DNA of 64,000 nucleotides. It comes from Clostridiales bacterium CHKCI001. GTDB lineage: Bacteria > Bacillota > Clostridia > Lachnospirales > Lachnospiraceae. The notes under the pieces are model-generated. The model searched no databases, was not told the DNA's origin, and saw nothing but the letters and a program-made list of their open reading frames with translations. A program made the translations under genes and the position numbers. This document shows positions 6,934-16,209 of this stretch, piece after piece (position 1 is the stretch's first letter; the number at the start of each line of letters is the position of its first letter). The stretch spans positions 1 to 64,000 of the forward strand of contig FCNS01000028.1 in assembly GCA_900045905.1 (NCBI GenBank), given 5' to 3'.

Positions 6934-8283
6934 ATGAATTCTGCTGCACTATTCTTAAAAATGCCGCCACTAAAGCTTTTCTTTCTTGCTTCTATTCCTG
7001 GAGCGATTAGTATGCTAGCTTCGGCACTCTATCAAACGATTGATGGTATTTTTGTGGGCCAGTTTTTAGGAGCAACTGCTTTTGCTGCGATAAACCTTGC
7101 CATGCCATTTGTGATTATCAACTTTTCCCTGGCAGACCTAATCGGTGTCGGCTCCGCCATTCCCATATCCATCTGTTTAGGAAAAAAACAGGAACAGGAA
7201 GCTAGCAATATCTTTACATGTGCCTGTCTCATGATTATCGGAACAGGTGTACTAATTGGCATTGTTATGTTTGCAGCAGCTCCATTATTGATTCAATTAA
7301 TGGGAGCGAAAGGAGAGTTTGCTGATTTAGCAATACAATATCTTAGAGTTTATGCACTTTGTTCACCTGTAACAACGATTATCTTTGCGGTGGATAATTA
7401 CTTGCGAATTTGTGGATTTATCCGTGGCAGTATGTTTATCAACATCCTGATGTCTGTTTTAAGTGCTGTATTAGAATTTTTGTTTCTTGGTGTGTTTCAC
7501 TGGGGAATCTGGGCAGCCGCATTAGCAACTTGTTCTGGTATGCTTGTTTGTACCGTCATTGCTTTTCTTCCATTTTTTCGCGGAAAAGCAATGCTTCACT
7601 TCTGCAAACCACAGTTTAATGGTAAAATGATACGACAAATCATTGCCTGCGGAAGCCCGAATTTTTTGAATAACATTGCAGGCAGGATTACTTCTATTTT
7701 AATGAATGCAATTCTGGTGCGCATGGGCGGAGAAACAGCTGTATCTGTATATGGAGTTTTAATGTTTGTAGATGGATTTATTCAACCACTTTTGTATGGA
7801 ATGTGTGATTCGCTTCAGCCCGCAGTTGGATATAACTGGGGAGCGCAAAGATTTTCCAGAGTACGTGCAATTGAAAAATGCTGTTTCATTGCAAGTGGAA
7901 TTATCTCCCTTTTATCTGTGTTCTTTATTGCCCTTTTTCCAGAACAGATCACTAATCTGTTCGTGTCCAATGCTGGAAATGAACTCTTAACTATTTCCAT
8001 TTATGCATTGCAGCTTTTTAGTCTTACTTATATTACAAGATGGTTTTCCTTTGCAACGCAAAGCTATATGCTGGCAATTGAAAAACCTCTGCCTGCTTCC
8101 ATTATTTCGGTTTCTACAGCATTAATTTTTCCTGTGATTTTAATTGTCCTGCTGTGGCCACTCGGCCTGACAGGAATCTGGATGAATTTCGCAGGAACCT
8201 CAGTTCTCGCCGCAATTTTATCGGCAATCATTCTTAAAAAGCTATACCCCGAATTACGAAAACCAGATAAGCCGATCATATAG
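6934..8283 (+). CDS. MATE-family multidrug efflux transporter
   Basis: About 449 residues with twelve predicted membrane helices in two related halves, as in NorM/MepA exporters that use Na+ or H+ gradients to expel cationic drugs. The N-terminal KMPPLKLFFLASIPGAISMLASALYQTIDGIFVG pattern (start and G/D positions in the first 45 residues) is characteristic of the MepA-like subgroup. The start at 6934 is favoured over an ATG at 6928 because AAGGAG lies 8 bases before it and only 2-3 before the other. It is co-transcribed with the MarR regulator and followed by a strong terminator. Confidence 0.92.
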   Translation: MNSAALFLKMPPLKLFFLASIPGAISMLASALYQTIDGIFVGQFLGATAFAAINLAMPFVIINFSLADLIGVGSAIPISICLGKKQEQEASNIFTCACLMIIGTGVLIGIVMFAAAPLLIQLMGAKGEFADLAIQYLRVYALCSPVTTIIFAVDNYLRICGFIRGSMFINILMSVLSAVLEFLFLGVFHWGIWAAALATCSGMLVCTVIAFLPFFRGKAMLHFCKPQFNGKMIRQIIACGSPNFLNNIAGRITSILMNAILVRMGGETAVSVYGVLMFVDGFIQPLLYGMCDSLQPAVGYNWGAQRFSRVRAIEKCCFIASGIISLLSVFFIALFPEQITNLFVSNAGNELLTISIYALQLFSLTYITRWFSFATQSYMLAIEKPLPASIISVSTALIFPVILIVLLWPLGLTGIWMNFAGTSVLAAILSAIILKKLYPELRKPDKPII

Positions 8284-8298
8284 ACTTCGCTTAAAGGA

Positions 8299-8343
8299 GG
8301 AGTATTACACAACTGATGTAAAGCAGTTGTGTAATACTCCTTT
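8299..8343 (+). terminator. Terminator after the MATE gene
   Basis: A perfect 17-bp stem, GGAGTATTACACAACTG against CAGTTGTGTAATACTCC, with an 8-base loop is followed by TTT. The remaining gap to 8643 holds only the promoter below; no gene was seen in it. Confidence 0.85.
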
Positions 8344-8515
8344 CTATCAATTAATATATAATAAACTACTCCTTTCAGTTTTTGCTTTTTTTCTTCTGTT
8401 CTGTTCACAGCCTATAGCTTTCATCTGTTGATTTTGACATGATTTTGGTTTGTTTTTTTACATGCAAAAGTTTCCTATTGATTAACTTTTTTAATAAAAA
8501 TTGAATATACCTCCA

Positions 8516-8544
8516 TTGTGTTTTCGGTTTGGATTCCGTATAAT
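8516..8544 (+). promoter_or_regulatory. Probable promoter of the XRE-ABC operon
   Basis: TATAAT at 8539-8544 is preceded at 17 bases by TTGTGT. A leader of about 95 bases follows. The -35 matches the consensus only moderately. Confidence 0.5.
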
Positions 8545-8643
8545 GTCCATAGAAAGAGTTATCTAAATAAGGCAACTCCATGATATTATGGATTTCTACA
8601 TATTTTATGCTTCTGAAATTCGAGAAACAAGGGGATTTTAATT

Positions 8644-9783
8644 ATGAAAGAAATTAATCTTGGACATGTTTTAATCAAATATCGCCATAAACATGGGATT
8701 ACACAAGATGAACTGGCAGCCTACATGGGCGTTTCCAAGGCAGCTGTTTCCAAATGGGAAACTGGGACTACTTATCCAGATATTTCTCTACTGCCTCGCC
8801 TGGCAACTTTTTTTAATATTAGCATTGATGAGTTGATGGGATATGAACCACAAATGACAAAGGAAGATATCCGAAAACTGTATCACCAGTTAACCATTGA
8901 TTTTTCTTCTCTTCCTATCGATACTGTTTTGGAGCATTGTCGGGAAATTGCGAAAAAATATTTTTCCTGTTTTCCACTTTTATTCCAAATTGGTTCTTTG
9001 TTTGTAAACCACAGTATGTTAGTTAAAGATCCAGATAAAACAGCTCAAATTTTAGAAGAAGCCAAAATGCTATTCATTCGAGTAAAAACAGAAACAGATG
9101 ATATTGAACTAGCAAAACAAGCCTTAAATATGGAAGCTCTCTGCCTATTAACACTTGGACGTCCAAATGAAGTTTTAGATCTGTTAGAACCAGCACAGTT
9201 GTCTCTAACATTTTCTGAACCATTGCTTGCTTCTGCCTATAAAAGGATGGGAAAAACAGACGCTGCCAAAAGCATTTTACAAATAGGAATCTATCAATCT
9301 ACCATTCGCTTGCTAAATCTGCTTCCTTCCTATTTAAATTTATGTCTGGATCAGTCAATTGCTTTTGAAGAAACCTATAAGCGAATTGTTGCAATATCGG
9401 AAGCATTTCAGATTCAAACATTACATCCAAGCCTTCTTATGTCCTTTTATATTTCAGCAGCTCAAGACTATCTAACGCTTGGTAAGACAGAAAAAGCACT
9501 TGATCTATTAGAACAATACGCTCAACTTGTCACTAGTGATATTTATCCATTGCGATTACATGGAGATTATTACTTTGATCAGTTGGATGAATGGTTGGAA
9601 CAGACACTTGTATTAGGAAGTGATCTGCCAAGAAATGAGACAATCATTCGAAGAAGTATGACCGAAGCAGTTAAGAACAATCCTGCTTTTACACCGTTGA
9701 AAAATTATCCACGTTTCCAGTCGATTATAAAACGCTTAGAAGTAAATGAGGAGGGCGAATATGCAAGCAATTATAACAGATAA
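8644..9783 (+). CDS. XRE-family regulator with C-terminal TPR-like helices
   Basis: Residues 8-62 are a classic Cro/CI helix-turn-helix (ITQDELAAYMGVSKAAVSKW, then TYPDISLLPRLATFFNISIDEL). The remaining ~300 residues are paired helices that look like tetratricopeptide repeats, probably a sensor for a peptide or partner. At 379 residues it resembles other Clostridial regulators placed directly before ABC exporters. The ABC ATPase start lies inside its last codons, giving a 23-base overlap, so the regulator probably controls its own operon. An AAGGGG site precedes the ATG. Confidence 0.88.
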   Translation: MKEINLGHVLIKYRHKHGITQDELAAYMGVSKAAVSKWETGTTYPDISLLPRLATFFNISIDELMGYEPQMTKEDIRKLYHQLTIDFSSLPIDTVLEHCREIAKKYFSCFPLLFQIGSLFVNHSMLVKDPDKTAQILEEAKMLFIRVKTETDDIELAKQALNMEALCLLTLGRPNEVLDLLEPAQLSLTFSEPLLASAYKRMGKTDAAKSILQIGIYQSTIRLLNLLPSYLNLCLDQSIAFEETYKRIVAISEAFQIQTLHPSLLMSFYISAAQDYLTLGKTEKALDLLEQYAQLVTSDIYPLRLHGDYYFDQLDEWLEQTLVLGSDLPRNETIIRRSMTEAVKNNPAFTPLKNYPRFQSIIKRLEVNEEGEYASNYNR

Positions 9784-10675
9784 TTTATCCAAACAATATA
9801 CTGATAACAAGAACGCTGTAGACCATATCAGTCTTACTCTTGACCAAGGGGAAGTATTTGGATTTTTAGGTCCAAACGGTGCTGGAAAAACAACTACCGT
9901 CAAGCTTCTGAATGGAATGCTAATTCCTTCTGAAGGAAGTTGTCAAGTATTTGGTATGGATCCAGCACAAATCCCAGAGAACATACATGCTTTATCGGGA
10001 GTTGTGACCGAACATGCTCAAATGTATGATAATCTCACTGGCTTGGAAAATCTTATTTTTTATGGTTCTATATTTGGGGTTAACACAAGTGAAAGTAAAG
10101 TACGGGCAGCAGCATTGTTAAAGCAGCTTGATCTTGTAACTGCAAAGGATCAAAAATTATCTACGTATTCTACTGGTATGCGTCAACGACTTTCCCTTGC
10201 CCGTGCATTAATTCATCATCCAAAAATCCTTTTTTTAGATGAACCAACCTCTGGATTAGACCCAGAAAGTGCACAAAATGTAAATCAATTCATTCGCAAT
10301 CTTGCAAAGGAAAATGGCATTACTGTTTTTTTATGCACGCATCAACTACGTTACGCACAAGAAATCTGTACTCGCTATGGACTTATGGAAGAAGGAAAGC
10401 TTCTTGCTTTAGGAACGCTGGAACAGCTTCGTTCCAACATTGTTTCTGATATAACGGTTCGTATCAAATCCAGTTATTTTCCTGAGTGGCTGCCACATAA
10501 GCAAATAGGAAAGCTGGACTTTGAAGTAACCGTGCAATTGGAGGAGGAAATCCCTCATATTATCAAACAACTTGTAGAAGCTGGAAGTAATATTTATCAA
10601 GTGGTGGCAAAACATCCTTCCTTGGAAGATATCTACTTTGCTCTAACCGCAAAACAAAAGGAGGTAACACAATGA
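9761..10675 (+). CDS. ABC transporter ATP-binding protein (ABC-2 exporter type)
   Basis: A cytoplasmic ATPase of 304 residues with Walker A GPNGAGKTTT, signature STGMRQRLSLARAL, Walker B ILFLDEPTSGLDP and the H-loop THQL. The long C-terminal tail is typical of the CcmA/DrrA exporter subgroup. The start at 9761 is preferred because GAGGAGGG ends 5 bases before it; an upstream in-frame ATG at 9746 would lie against that site. It overlaps the regulator upstream and the permease downstream (ATGA). Substrate unknown; bacteriocin, lipid or drug export are all possible. Confidence 0.92.
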   Translation: MQAIITDNLSKQYTDNKNAVDHISLTLDQGEVFGFLGPNGAGKTTTVKLLNGMLIPSEGSCQVFGMDPAQIPENIHALSGVVTEHAQMYDNLTGLENLIFYGSIFGVNTSESKVRAAALLKQLDLVTAKDQKLSTYSTGMRQRLSLARALIHHPKILFLDEPTSGLDPESAQNVNQFIRNLAKENGITVFLCTHQLRYAQEICTRYGLMEEGKLLALGTLEQLRSNIVSDITVRIKSSYFPEWLPHKQIGKLDFEVTVQLEEEIPHIIKQLVEAGSNIYQVVAKHPSLEDIYFALTAKQKEVTQ

Positions 10676-11466
10676 ATCATGCAATGTACGCAATTATACA
10701 AAAAGACCTTCGAGGAATTACTTCCAACAAGCGACTATTTTCAACGATATTAATTGTTCCACTCATATTAACGATTGTTCTTCCTTCCATATTTATATTA
10801 GCAATCCATTTTGCACCTGAAGAATTGGATGAACTTCAAAACATATTAAAATTACTTCCTGCTGCACAGCAGACAAAAGAATTAGATCAAATCATTCTTT
10901 CCTTAATATTAAACAGTATTATGCCGATCTTCTTTCTTATGATTCCTATTATGACGGCTTCTATTATGGCAGCTAGTTCTTTTGTAGGAGAGAAAGAAAA
11001 ACATACATTGGAAACGCTGCTTTATTGTCCATTATCTTTAAAACAGATTTTCCGTTCCAAAGTATTGGCATCCTTTTTGCTAAGTATGATTGTTTCTTTT
11101 TTATCTTTTTTTGCTATGATGTTTGTTTTAGAAGTTGAAATTTTTTTAACAAGTGGTAAACTTTTGCTGCCAAATATTAGCTGGTTTATTATTTTATTGT
11201 TAGTTGCTCCGTCTATTTCACTTATTGCTATTACGCTGATTGTGAAAGGTTCTGCAAAGGCACAGAGCGTGGAAGAATCCCAACAGGGGGCTGTTTTTCT
11301 AATTCTTCCAATTATTTTACTGATTGTAGGACAATTTACTGGCGTTTTACTCATCAGCACTTGGATTTTATTCCTACTTGGTATTTTCTGTGCACTGCTT
11401 GCGTATATTCTTCTCAAAAAAGCGATGGGAAAGTTTCATTATGAGATACTTTTAAAGCAATGTTAG
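10672..11466 (+). CDS. ABC-2 type permease
   Basis: A 264-residue membrane protein with about six hydrophobic segments, including LFSTILIVPLILTIVLPSIF near the start and VFLILPIILLIVGQF later. The loop ASSFVGEKEKHTLETLLYCP is the signature cytoplasmic motif of ABC-2 exporters of the NatB/YhaP kind. It shares an ATGA overlap with its ATPase gene, so one ATPase and one permease probably form a homodimeric exporter. It is the last gene of the operon. Confidence 0.9.
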   Translation: MNHAMYAIIQKDLRGITSNKRLFSTILIVPLILTIVLPSIFILAIHFAPEELDELQNILKLLPAAQQTKELDQIILSLILNSIMPIFFLMIPIMTASIMAASSFVGEKEKHTLETLLYCPLSLKQIFRSKVLASFLLSMIVSFLSFFAMMFVLEVEIFLTSGKLLLPNISWFIILLLVAPSISLIAITLIVKGSAKAQSVEESQQGAVFLILPIILLIVGQFTGVLLISTWILFLLGIFCALLAYILLKKAMGKFHYEILLKQC

Positions 11467-11472
11467 AAAGAC

Positions 11473-11500
11473 CTCCTGCCTAGTTCAAATTAGGCAGGAG
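11473..11500. terminator. Hairpin between convergent ABC permease and VWA genes
   Basis: A 10-bp stem, CTCCTGCCTA/TAGGCAGGAG, with an 8-base loop lies between two converging genes. The T-run is poor on both strands. Confidence 0.65.
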
Positions 11501-11516
11501 ATCCTTCTATAAAGGA

Positions 11517-12899
11517 TTACATCGTAATCACTGATTCACAACATCGAAAATCGGTATCAATATTATTGGCAATCACACGAACCTTAAACTTTCTAGCACT
11601 GCATAGCGAATTGGAATTTCCACCCGATACACTTAAATCTTCTGGTACCACAAATTTAATACATTTTACTTTCACATCTTGGCATTTTGGATAATAATGA
11701 GCTGGGATTGTAATGGTTTTCATACCGCGCTGATATTCTACCCCTTTTGAATCAACTTCGGTTAAAATAATTCCAAGTGCAACTCGTTTTCTTGGACAAA
11801 CATTTTTAACGGTTACATCAACTTGCACAATACGTCCCAATGATTCCAGATACGCATCCCCCAAATCTACTGTTATGGAATCCTGACATCCTTCCATTGT
11901 AAATTCGACAGGAACAGGACATTCTTCTGGCTTTATAATAATACCACAATCTACATGAACGGAAGGATTTGGAAATGTAACTTCATTTCCTTCATCATCG
12001 GAATAGGTAATAGATTCATTAATCAGTTTTGTACCAGGATTTTGACCAACATGCTTAATAAAAAATTCTAGAGTTGCTCCCTCATTTCCAGAAACACCTA
12101 GTTTAGAAATCTTCCACTGGATCGTATTCGAATCTACCATAATTGCAGTTCCTTTACTTGGTGGAAGTACACTAGTAATAACAAAATCGGAATGAATTAC
12201 TTCGTCAATAACAATATTGGTGGCTCCTGGTTTGGAGATGTTTGCCGCCAGATCTGCAAATAATTTTTCCAATTCCTCGTCATTTGGAGTAATTGCTACA
12301 TGGGAATCCGTTGGAGGGCTAGCCCAATTATTGAGAGCATCTACATCAATGCCATCTTCTCCAATTAGTCCAATGCAATAAATTACAATTCCAGAGGCTT
12401 TTGCCGCTGCTGCAATTGGAGCAGGAGGCGGACCCGCCGTTGTTTCTCCATCTGTAAAAATAACAATCACTTTTTCATTTGTTGAATTAGGATCAAATAA
12501 TTCAATTGCTTTTTTAAAACCATCTGCATGATTCGTAGAACCACCAGCAGTCAGCCCATCTACTGCGGCTTTCAATGTTTCCACTGAAGTTATCAGTTGT
12601 GTATTGGCAGTTGCTGTGCTAGCAAAACTAACAATTCCAATATGACTTCCTGCTCCAATATTCCCATCTTGAGAGCCATCTGTCGTCTCATCAATAATAT
12701 CAATAAATGTGTTTGCACCTGCTTTCATGTTAGCAAGCGGGCTGCCTGCCATACTTCCAGATCGATCCAAGACTAAGACAATATCCGTTGGATTTGTAGC
12801 AATATCTGGAGCTGCTGAAAGAGCAAGTGTTACTTTCAAAGTTCCATTACAATCTATTTGTGTTACATCAATTTGCTTATTAGAATTTGTAATACCCAT
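11517..12899 (-). CDS. von Willebrand factor A domain protein with a cysteine-rich C-terminal region
   Basis: A 460-residue protein whose VWA domain spans about residues 38-225. The metal-ion-dependent adhesion site is complete: DRSGS (Asp45, Ser47, Ser49), Thr122 in GGSTNHADG and Asp150 in FTDGETT. A DUF11-like beta domain follows (residues ~226-320), then a region with paired cysteines such as CPRKR, KCQDVKVKC and FRCCES. There is no signal peptide, anchor or LPXTG, so export would need a non-classical route, or it works in the cytoplasm. GGAGG precedes the ATG. Ligand and partner are unknown; neighbours give no hint. Confidence 0.85.
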   Translation of the reverse strand: MGITNSNKQIDVTQIDCNGTLKVTLALSAAPDIATNPTDIVLVLDRSGSMAGSPLANMKAGANTFIDIIDETTDGSQDGNIGAGSHIGIVSFASTATANTQLITSVETLKAAVDGLTAGGSTNHADGFKKAIELFDPNSTNEKVIVIFTDGETTAGPPPAPIAAAAKASGIVIYCIGLIGEDGIDVDALNNWASPPTDSHVAITPNDEELEKLFADLAANISKPGATNIVIDEVIHSDFVITSVLPPSKGTAIMVDSNTIQWKISKLGVSGNEGATLEFFIKHVGQNPGTKLINESITYSDDEGNEVTFPNPSVHVDCGIIIKPEECPVPVEFTMEGCQDSITVDLGDAYLESLGRIVQVDVTVKNVCPRKRVALGIILTEVDSKGVEYQRGMKTITIPAHYYPKCQDVKVKCIKFVVPEDLSVSGGNSNSLCSARKFKVRVIANNIDTDFRCCESVITM

Positions 12900-12958
12900 C
12901 CGTTTACCTCCAAAATCATAGTAGGGGTTTCCATCCCCTTTTATATATTATGATAAAA

Positions 12959-12973
12959 GTAACTTAGAGTTAC
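12959..12973 (-). promoter_or_regulatory. Perfect palindrome upstream of the VWA gene
   Basis: GTAACTTAGAGTTAC has 6-bp arms around a 3-base centre. It sits about 60 bases before the VWA start and just upstream of a TATCATAATATATAA stretch that could hold the -10. A regulator site is inferred. The rest of the 400-base gap contains the cstA promoter and no gene. Confidence 0.4.
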
Positions 12974-13108
12974 ATTGAAGTAATTACAGCAAACAATTCA
13001 ACCGTTACCAGAATATTTACCAGTTTCTTTTATTAAATAACTATTTATTTTGTAATAGAAGAATAAAATAAATAGAAAAAAACAGAACTATTTTGTATAT
13101 TTCCTGTG

Positions 13109-13137
13109 TTGACATTTATATGTTAAAGTGATAAAGT
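13109..13137 (+). promoter_or_regulatory. Probable cstA promoter
   Basis: TTGACA at 13109-13114 is followed after 17 bases by TAAAGT. The -35 is perfect and the -10 weak, which suits an activated promoter. A ~160-base leader follows and contains GATATaaaaATATC. Confidence 0.55.
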
Positions 13138-13298
13138 GTTACCTGATATAAAAATATCATAACACACTTAAGTAAAATCTACATTGCTGCAAAATAGTAC
13201 CAGTTCGTTTCGGGAAAATAACTCTTATAAATGATTGTATTATTTCATTGCATCGGAGACTGTAGTTTCTGAATGTAAGGCAGCATAAGGAGGTAAAG

Positions 13299-14999
13299 AT
13301 GAACGGGTTAGTTATTGTTTTAATTGGAATTATTGTATTAGGAGCAGGATACGTTCTCTATGGACGTTGGCTTGCGAATAAGTGGGGTATTGATCCAAAA
13401 GCGAAAACTCCAGCTTGTCAGTATGAAGACGGAGAAGATTATGTACCTTCCTCTAAGTTTACGGTATTTTCTCATCAATTTTCATCCATTGCTGGTGCAG
13501 GCCCTGTTACAGGACCAATTCTTGCGTCCGTATTTGGATGGGTACCAGTGCTTTTATGGTTAATCATTGGCGGATTATTTTTTGGAGCCGTTCAAGATTT
13601 TGGTTCCTTATATGCTTCTGTCAAAAATGAAGGTAAATCTATGGGCTTAATTATTGAGAAGTATATCGGAAAAACTGGCCGAAAACTATTTATGTTATTC
13701 TGCTGGTTATTTACACTTCTTGTTATTGCCGCATTTACGGATATGGTAGCTGGCACATTTGTTGCAAAAGGCGTTGCTGATCAGACAGAGGCTACTTCAT
13801 TAGCCAATGCTTCTGCTGCTTCTGTTTCCATGTTATTTATCGTCGTTGCAATTATTATGGGCTTAATTTTGAAAAAAGTTGGAAATATGAATGAGGTATT
13901 AAAAGGCATTCTTGCAATTGGATTTATTATACTTATGTTTATTATTGGTATGATTGTTCCAATCTACGCCACAAAATCTGCATGGATTTATATTATTATG
14001 GCATATTTGTTCCTTGCATCGGTAATGCCTATGTGGCTTTTAATGCAGCCTAGAGACTATATGACAACTTATATGCTTCTTGGTATGATTATCGGAGCAG
14101 TCGTTGGCGTTGTTGTAGCACATCCATCGATGCAGCTCAATGCATTTAATGGATTCTCTCTTGCTGCTGCAGATGGAAGTAAATCCTATTTATTCCCAAC
14201 TCTGTTTGTTACAATTGCATGTGGTGCAGTATCTGGTTTTCATAGTTTAGTTTCTTCAGGTACTTCCTCCAAAACAATCCGCAATGAAAAAGATATGTTA
14301 ATGGTTGGTTATGGAGCCATGGTTGTGGAATCTTTATTAGGCATTATCGCACTTGTCGTTGTAGGTGCAGTTGCAGTAAATGGAACAAAACCAGAAGGTA
14401 CTCCTTTTGCAATTTTCTCATCGGGTGTCGCTGGATTCCTTGAAATGCTTGGTATGCCAAATCATGTAGCAACAGTATTTATGACAATGTGTGTTTCCGC
14501 TCTAGCTTTGACTTCGTTGGATTCCGTAGCGCGAATCGGACGTATGTCTTTTCAGGAGTTGTTTTATGAGGACACGACTGATCCTTCCAAGATGGATTTA
14601 TTACATAAGGTATTAACAAATAAGTATTTTGCAACAGTAGTTACATTATTTTTCGGTTATTTGTTAACGTTAGGCGGATATAATAATATATGGCCATTGT
14701 TTGGTTCTGCCAATCAGTTGTTAGCAGCTCTTGTACTCATTGCATTGTCCGTATTCTTAAAAACAACAGGACGTACAGGATGGACACTGTATGTTCCAAT
14801 GTTTGCAATGCTCGCTGTTACATTCACAGCACTTGTACAAAAAGTAATTGCATTAGTATCAAATATCATGGCTGGAAAGGCGCAATTCTTCGTTGATGGA
14901 CTTCAATTAATTGTAGCTGCATTGCTAATGGTACTTGGTATTATGGTCGCTTCCAGTTGCTTGGCAAAATTATTTAAAGCAGAAAAATCCAAATGCTAA
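13299..14999 (+). CDS. cstA: Carbon starvation protein CstA family transporter
   Basis: A 566-residue integral membrane protein with about 15 hydrophobic segments. The N-terminal half carries the family hallmarks FSHQFSSIAGAGPVTGPI and GGLFFGAVQDFGSLYASV, and the later FHSLVSSGTSSKTI and TSLDSVARIGR are also conserved. CstA/BtsT proteins import pyruvate or peptides in enterobacteria; the shorter Gram-positive type is usually annotated the same way, but its substrate here is unproven. Monocistronic, with AAGGAGG before the ATG and a strong hairpin after the stop. Confidence 0.9.
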   Translation: MNGLVIVLIGIIVLGAGYVLYGRWLANKWGIDPKAKTPACQYEDGEDYVPSSKFTVFSHQFSSIAGAGPVTGPILASVFGWVPVLLWLIIGGLFFGAVQDFGSLYASVKNEGKSMGLIIEKYIGKTGRKLFMLFCWLFTLLVIAAFTDMVAGTFVAKGVADQTEATSLANASAASVSMLFIVVAIIMGLILKKVGNMNEVLKGILAIGFIILMFIIGMIVPIYATKSAWIYIIMAYLFLASVMPMWLLMQPRDYMTTYMLLGMIIGAVVGVVVAHPSMQLNAFNGFSLAAADGSKSYLFPTLFVTIACGAVSGFHSLVSSGTSSKTIRNEKDMLMVGYGAMVVESLLGIIALVVVGAVAVNGTKPEGTPFAIFSSGVAGFLEMLGMPNHVATVFMTMCVSALALTSLDSVARIGRMSFQELFYEDTTDPSKMDLLHKVLTNKYFATVVTLFFGYLLTLGGYNNIWPLFGSANQLLAALVLIALSVFLKTTGRTGWTLYVPMFAMLAVTFTALVQKVIALVSNIMAGKAQFFVDGLQLIVAALLMVLGIMVASSCLAKLFKAEKSKC

Positions 15000-15022
15000 G
15001 ATAGCTATTTCTTATATTCATG

Positions 15023-15064
15023 CGAGATGGCTAAGAGAATTTTTCCATTCTCCTAGCCATCTCG
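15023..15064. terminator. Long terminator hairpin after cstA
   Basis: An 11-bp outer stem, CGAGATGGCTA/TAGCCATCTCG, continues inward through AGAGAAT/ATTCTC with a small loop. It can serve cstA and the convergent gene at 15118. Confidence 0.8.
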
Positions 15065-15103
15065 TAACTGAATAAAAAACAAATAAACGAAAAGGAGTAA
15101 ATA

Positions 15104-15187
15104 ATGTTTGACTCGATCTATCCCATAAGTTCTTTTTGTTGTTTGCTATCCAATTTTTCCCCTATAGAAAAACCAAAATCATTATAA
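15104..15187 (+). other. Orphan start site: 27-codon frame with a strong ribosome site
   Basis: AAAAGGAG followed by TAAATA and ATG opens a 27-residue frame (MFDSIYPISSFCC at its start) that runs antisense into the end of the DUF3877-like gene. The ribosome site is too good to ignore, but the frame looks like the complement of real coding sequence. It may mark the old start of a gene lost at this junction. Confidence 0.25.
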
Positions 15188-15702
15188 TCCTCAATCGTAA
15201 ATCGATGATATAAGATATGATGTTCCTCTACTGTAATACAGTACCGATAATCATTCGGTTTACCATCTTCAAAATAGACTAAATAATCAAACTCTTCATT
15301 TGTCATTTTTTCTATCTGAACCTGATCCGAATACTCAAAAAATACAGCTAGAATGTCTTTTAATGAACAATTCTGCTTTGAAATTGTATGAATAAAATGA
15401 ACAAGAAAGTCCTGTTTTGACAGATTCTTGTGTACATAATCGGCTCCTTGTGGCGGGACTATAAAACAAAAACGATCTCCATTTTTTGTTATTTTTAGTT
15501 TTCCAAGCTTTTTTTCTACTTGTGAGCAAAATTCATTCAATTTTTTAGCCATTTGTTGTTCATCCCATTGTTTTTTCATCAATCGATTTAAAGATGCCAT
15601 TGGATAATACAAATGAACGGACTCACTTCGATAGCCTAGTTTAATCTGCTGTTCTTTGATTAACTCTATGATATTATTTTCTAATCTTAAAAAATCTTCC
15701 AT
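15118..15702 (-). CDS. DUF3877-like hypothetical protein
   Basis: A 194-residue soluble protein. The opening LENNIIELIKEQQIKLGYR and the LYYPMASLNRLM motif fit the uncharacterised DUF3877 family known from gut Clostridia; this assignment is from memory of the pattern. The C-terminus is a beta-rich stretch (YRYCITVEEHHILYHRFTIEDYNDFGF pattern, aromatic and His-rich). No catalytic motif is obvious. It stands alone between cstA and sufU; the 75 bases before sufU hold a T-rich stretch but no clear terminator. Confidence 0.6.
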   Translation of the reverse strand: MEDFLRLENNIIELIKEQQIKLGYRSESVHLYYPMASLNRLMKKQWDEQQMAKKLNEFCSQVEKKLGKLKITKNGDRFCFIVPPQGADYVHKNLSKQDFLVHFIHTISKQNCSLKDILAVFFEYSDQVQIEKMTNEEFDYLVYFEDGKPNDYRYCITVEEHHILYHRFTIEDYNDFGFSIGEKLDSKQQKELMG

Positions 15703-15777
15703 TTCATACTGCCTTATCTTTCCTTAATTTTTTTTTTTGATTTTAGCTTATTTTTTGAATTTTTGCAACGAATATCC

Positions 15778-16209
15778 TCAATTGGATTCATTTTTTAGCA
15801 TTTCTTTCATTGTATGCCATCCAAGTACCGCACATTTTACTCGTGCAGGCATATGAGAAATATCTTGTAAAGCAGCAGCTTCTTCTAATTTTTCTAATTC
15901 TTTTTCTGTTGTTTTTCCCTGAATCATTCGCAAAAAAATATCCGCCAATTCCAGAGCTTCTTCCTTTGTTTTTCCAATAATCAAATCCAACATAATATCT
16001 GCGGATGCTTGAGAGATTGCACATCCATCTCCTTGAAACGCTCCATCCACCACTTGTCCATTTTCTACTTGAAGTTTTAGCCATATATCATCTCCACAAC
16101 TAGGATTGATTCCTTCTAAGATTAGATTTGCATGTTTTAGGTCATGCTTATGTGCTGGATGTAAGTTATGATCAATAAGAACTTCATTATAAAATGTCCG
16201 ATTCTCCAT
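15778..16209 (-). CDS. sufU: Fe-S assembly sulfur-transfer protein SufU
   Basis: A zinc-containing IscU-like protein that accepts persulfide sulfur from SufS. The three cysteines Cys38 (NPSCGDD), Cys63 (GDGCAIS) and Cys126 (VKCAVLGW) and Asp40 are all in place. The insertion that separates SufU from IscU lies between the second and third cysteines. 143 residues is a normal length. It overlaps sufS by 23 bases and is the last gene of the suf operon. Confidence 0.93.
   Translation of the reverse strand: MENRTFYNEVLIDHNLHPAHKHDLKHANLILEGINPSCGDDIWLKLQVENGQVVDGAFQGDGCAISQASADIMLDLIIGKTKEEALELADIFLRMIQGKTTEKELEKLEEAAALQDISHMPARVKCAVLGWHTMKEMLKNESN

Noticed and set aside
8570-8640. Similarity between the XRE leader and the lexA leader (GGATTTCTA...TGCTTC.GAAAT)
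   Set aside because: Only about 30 bases match and the hairpin is not kept; too weak to call a shared repeat.
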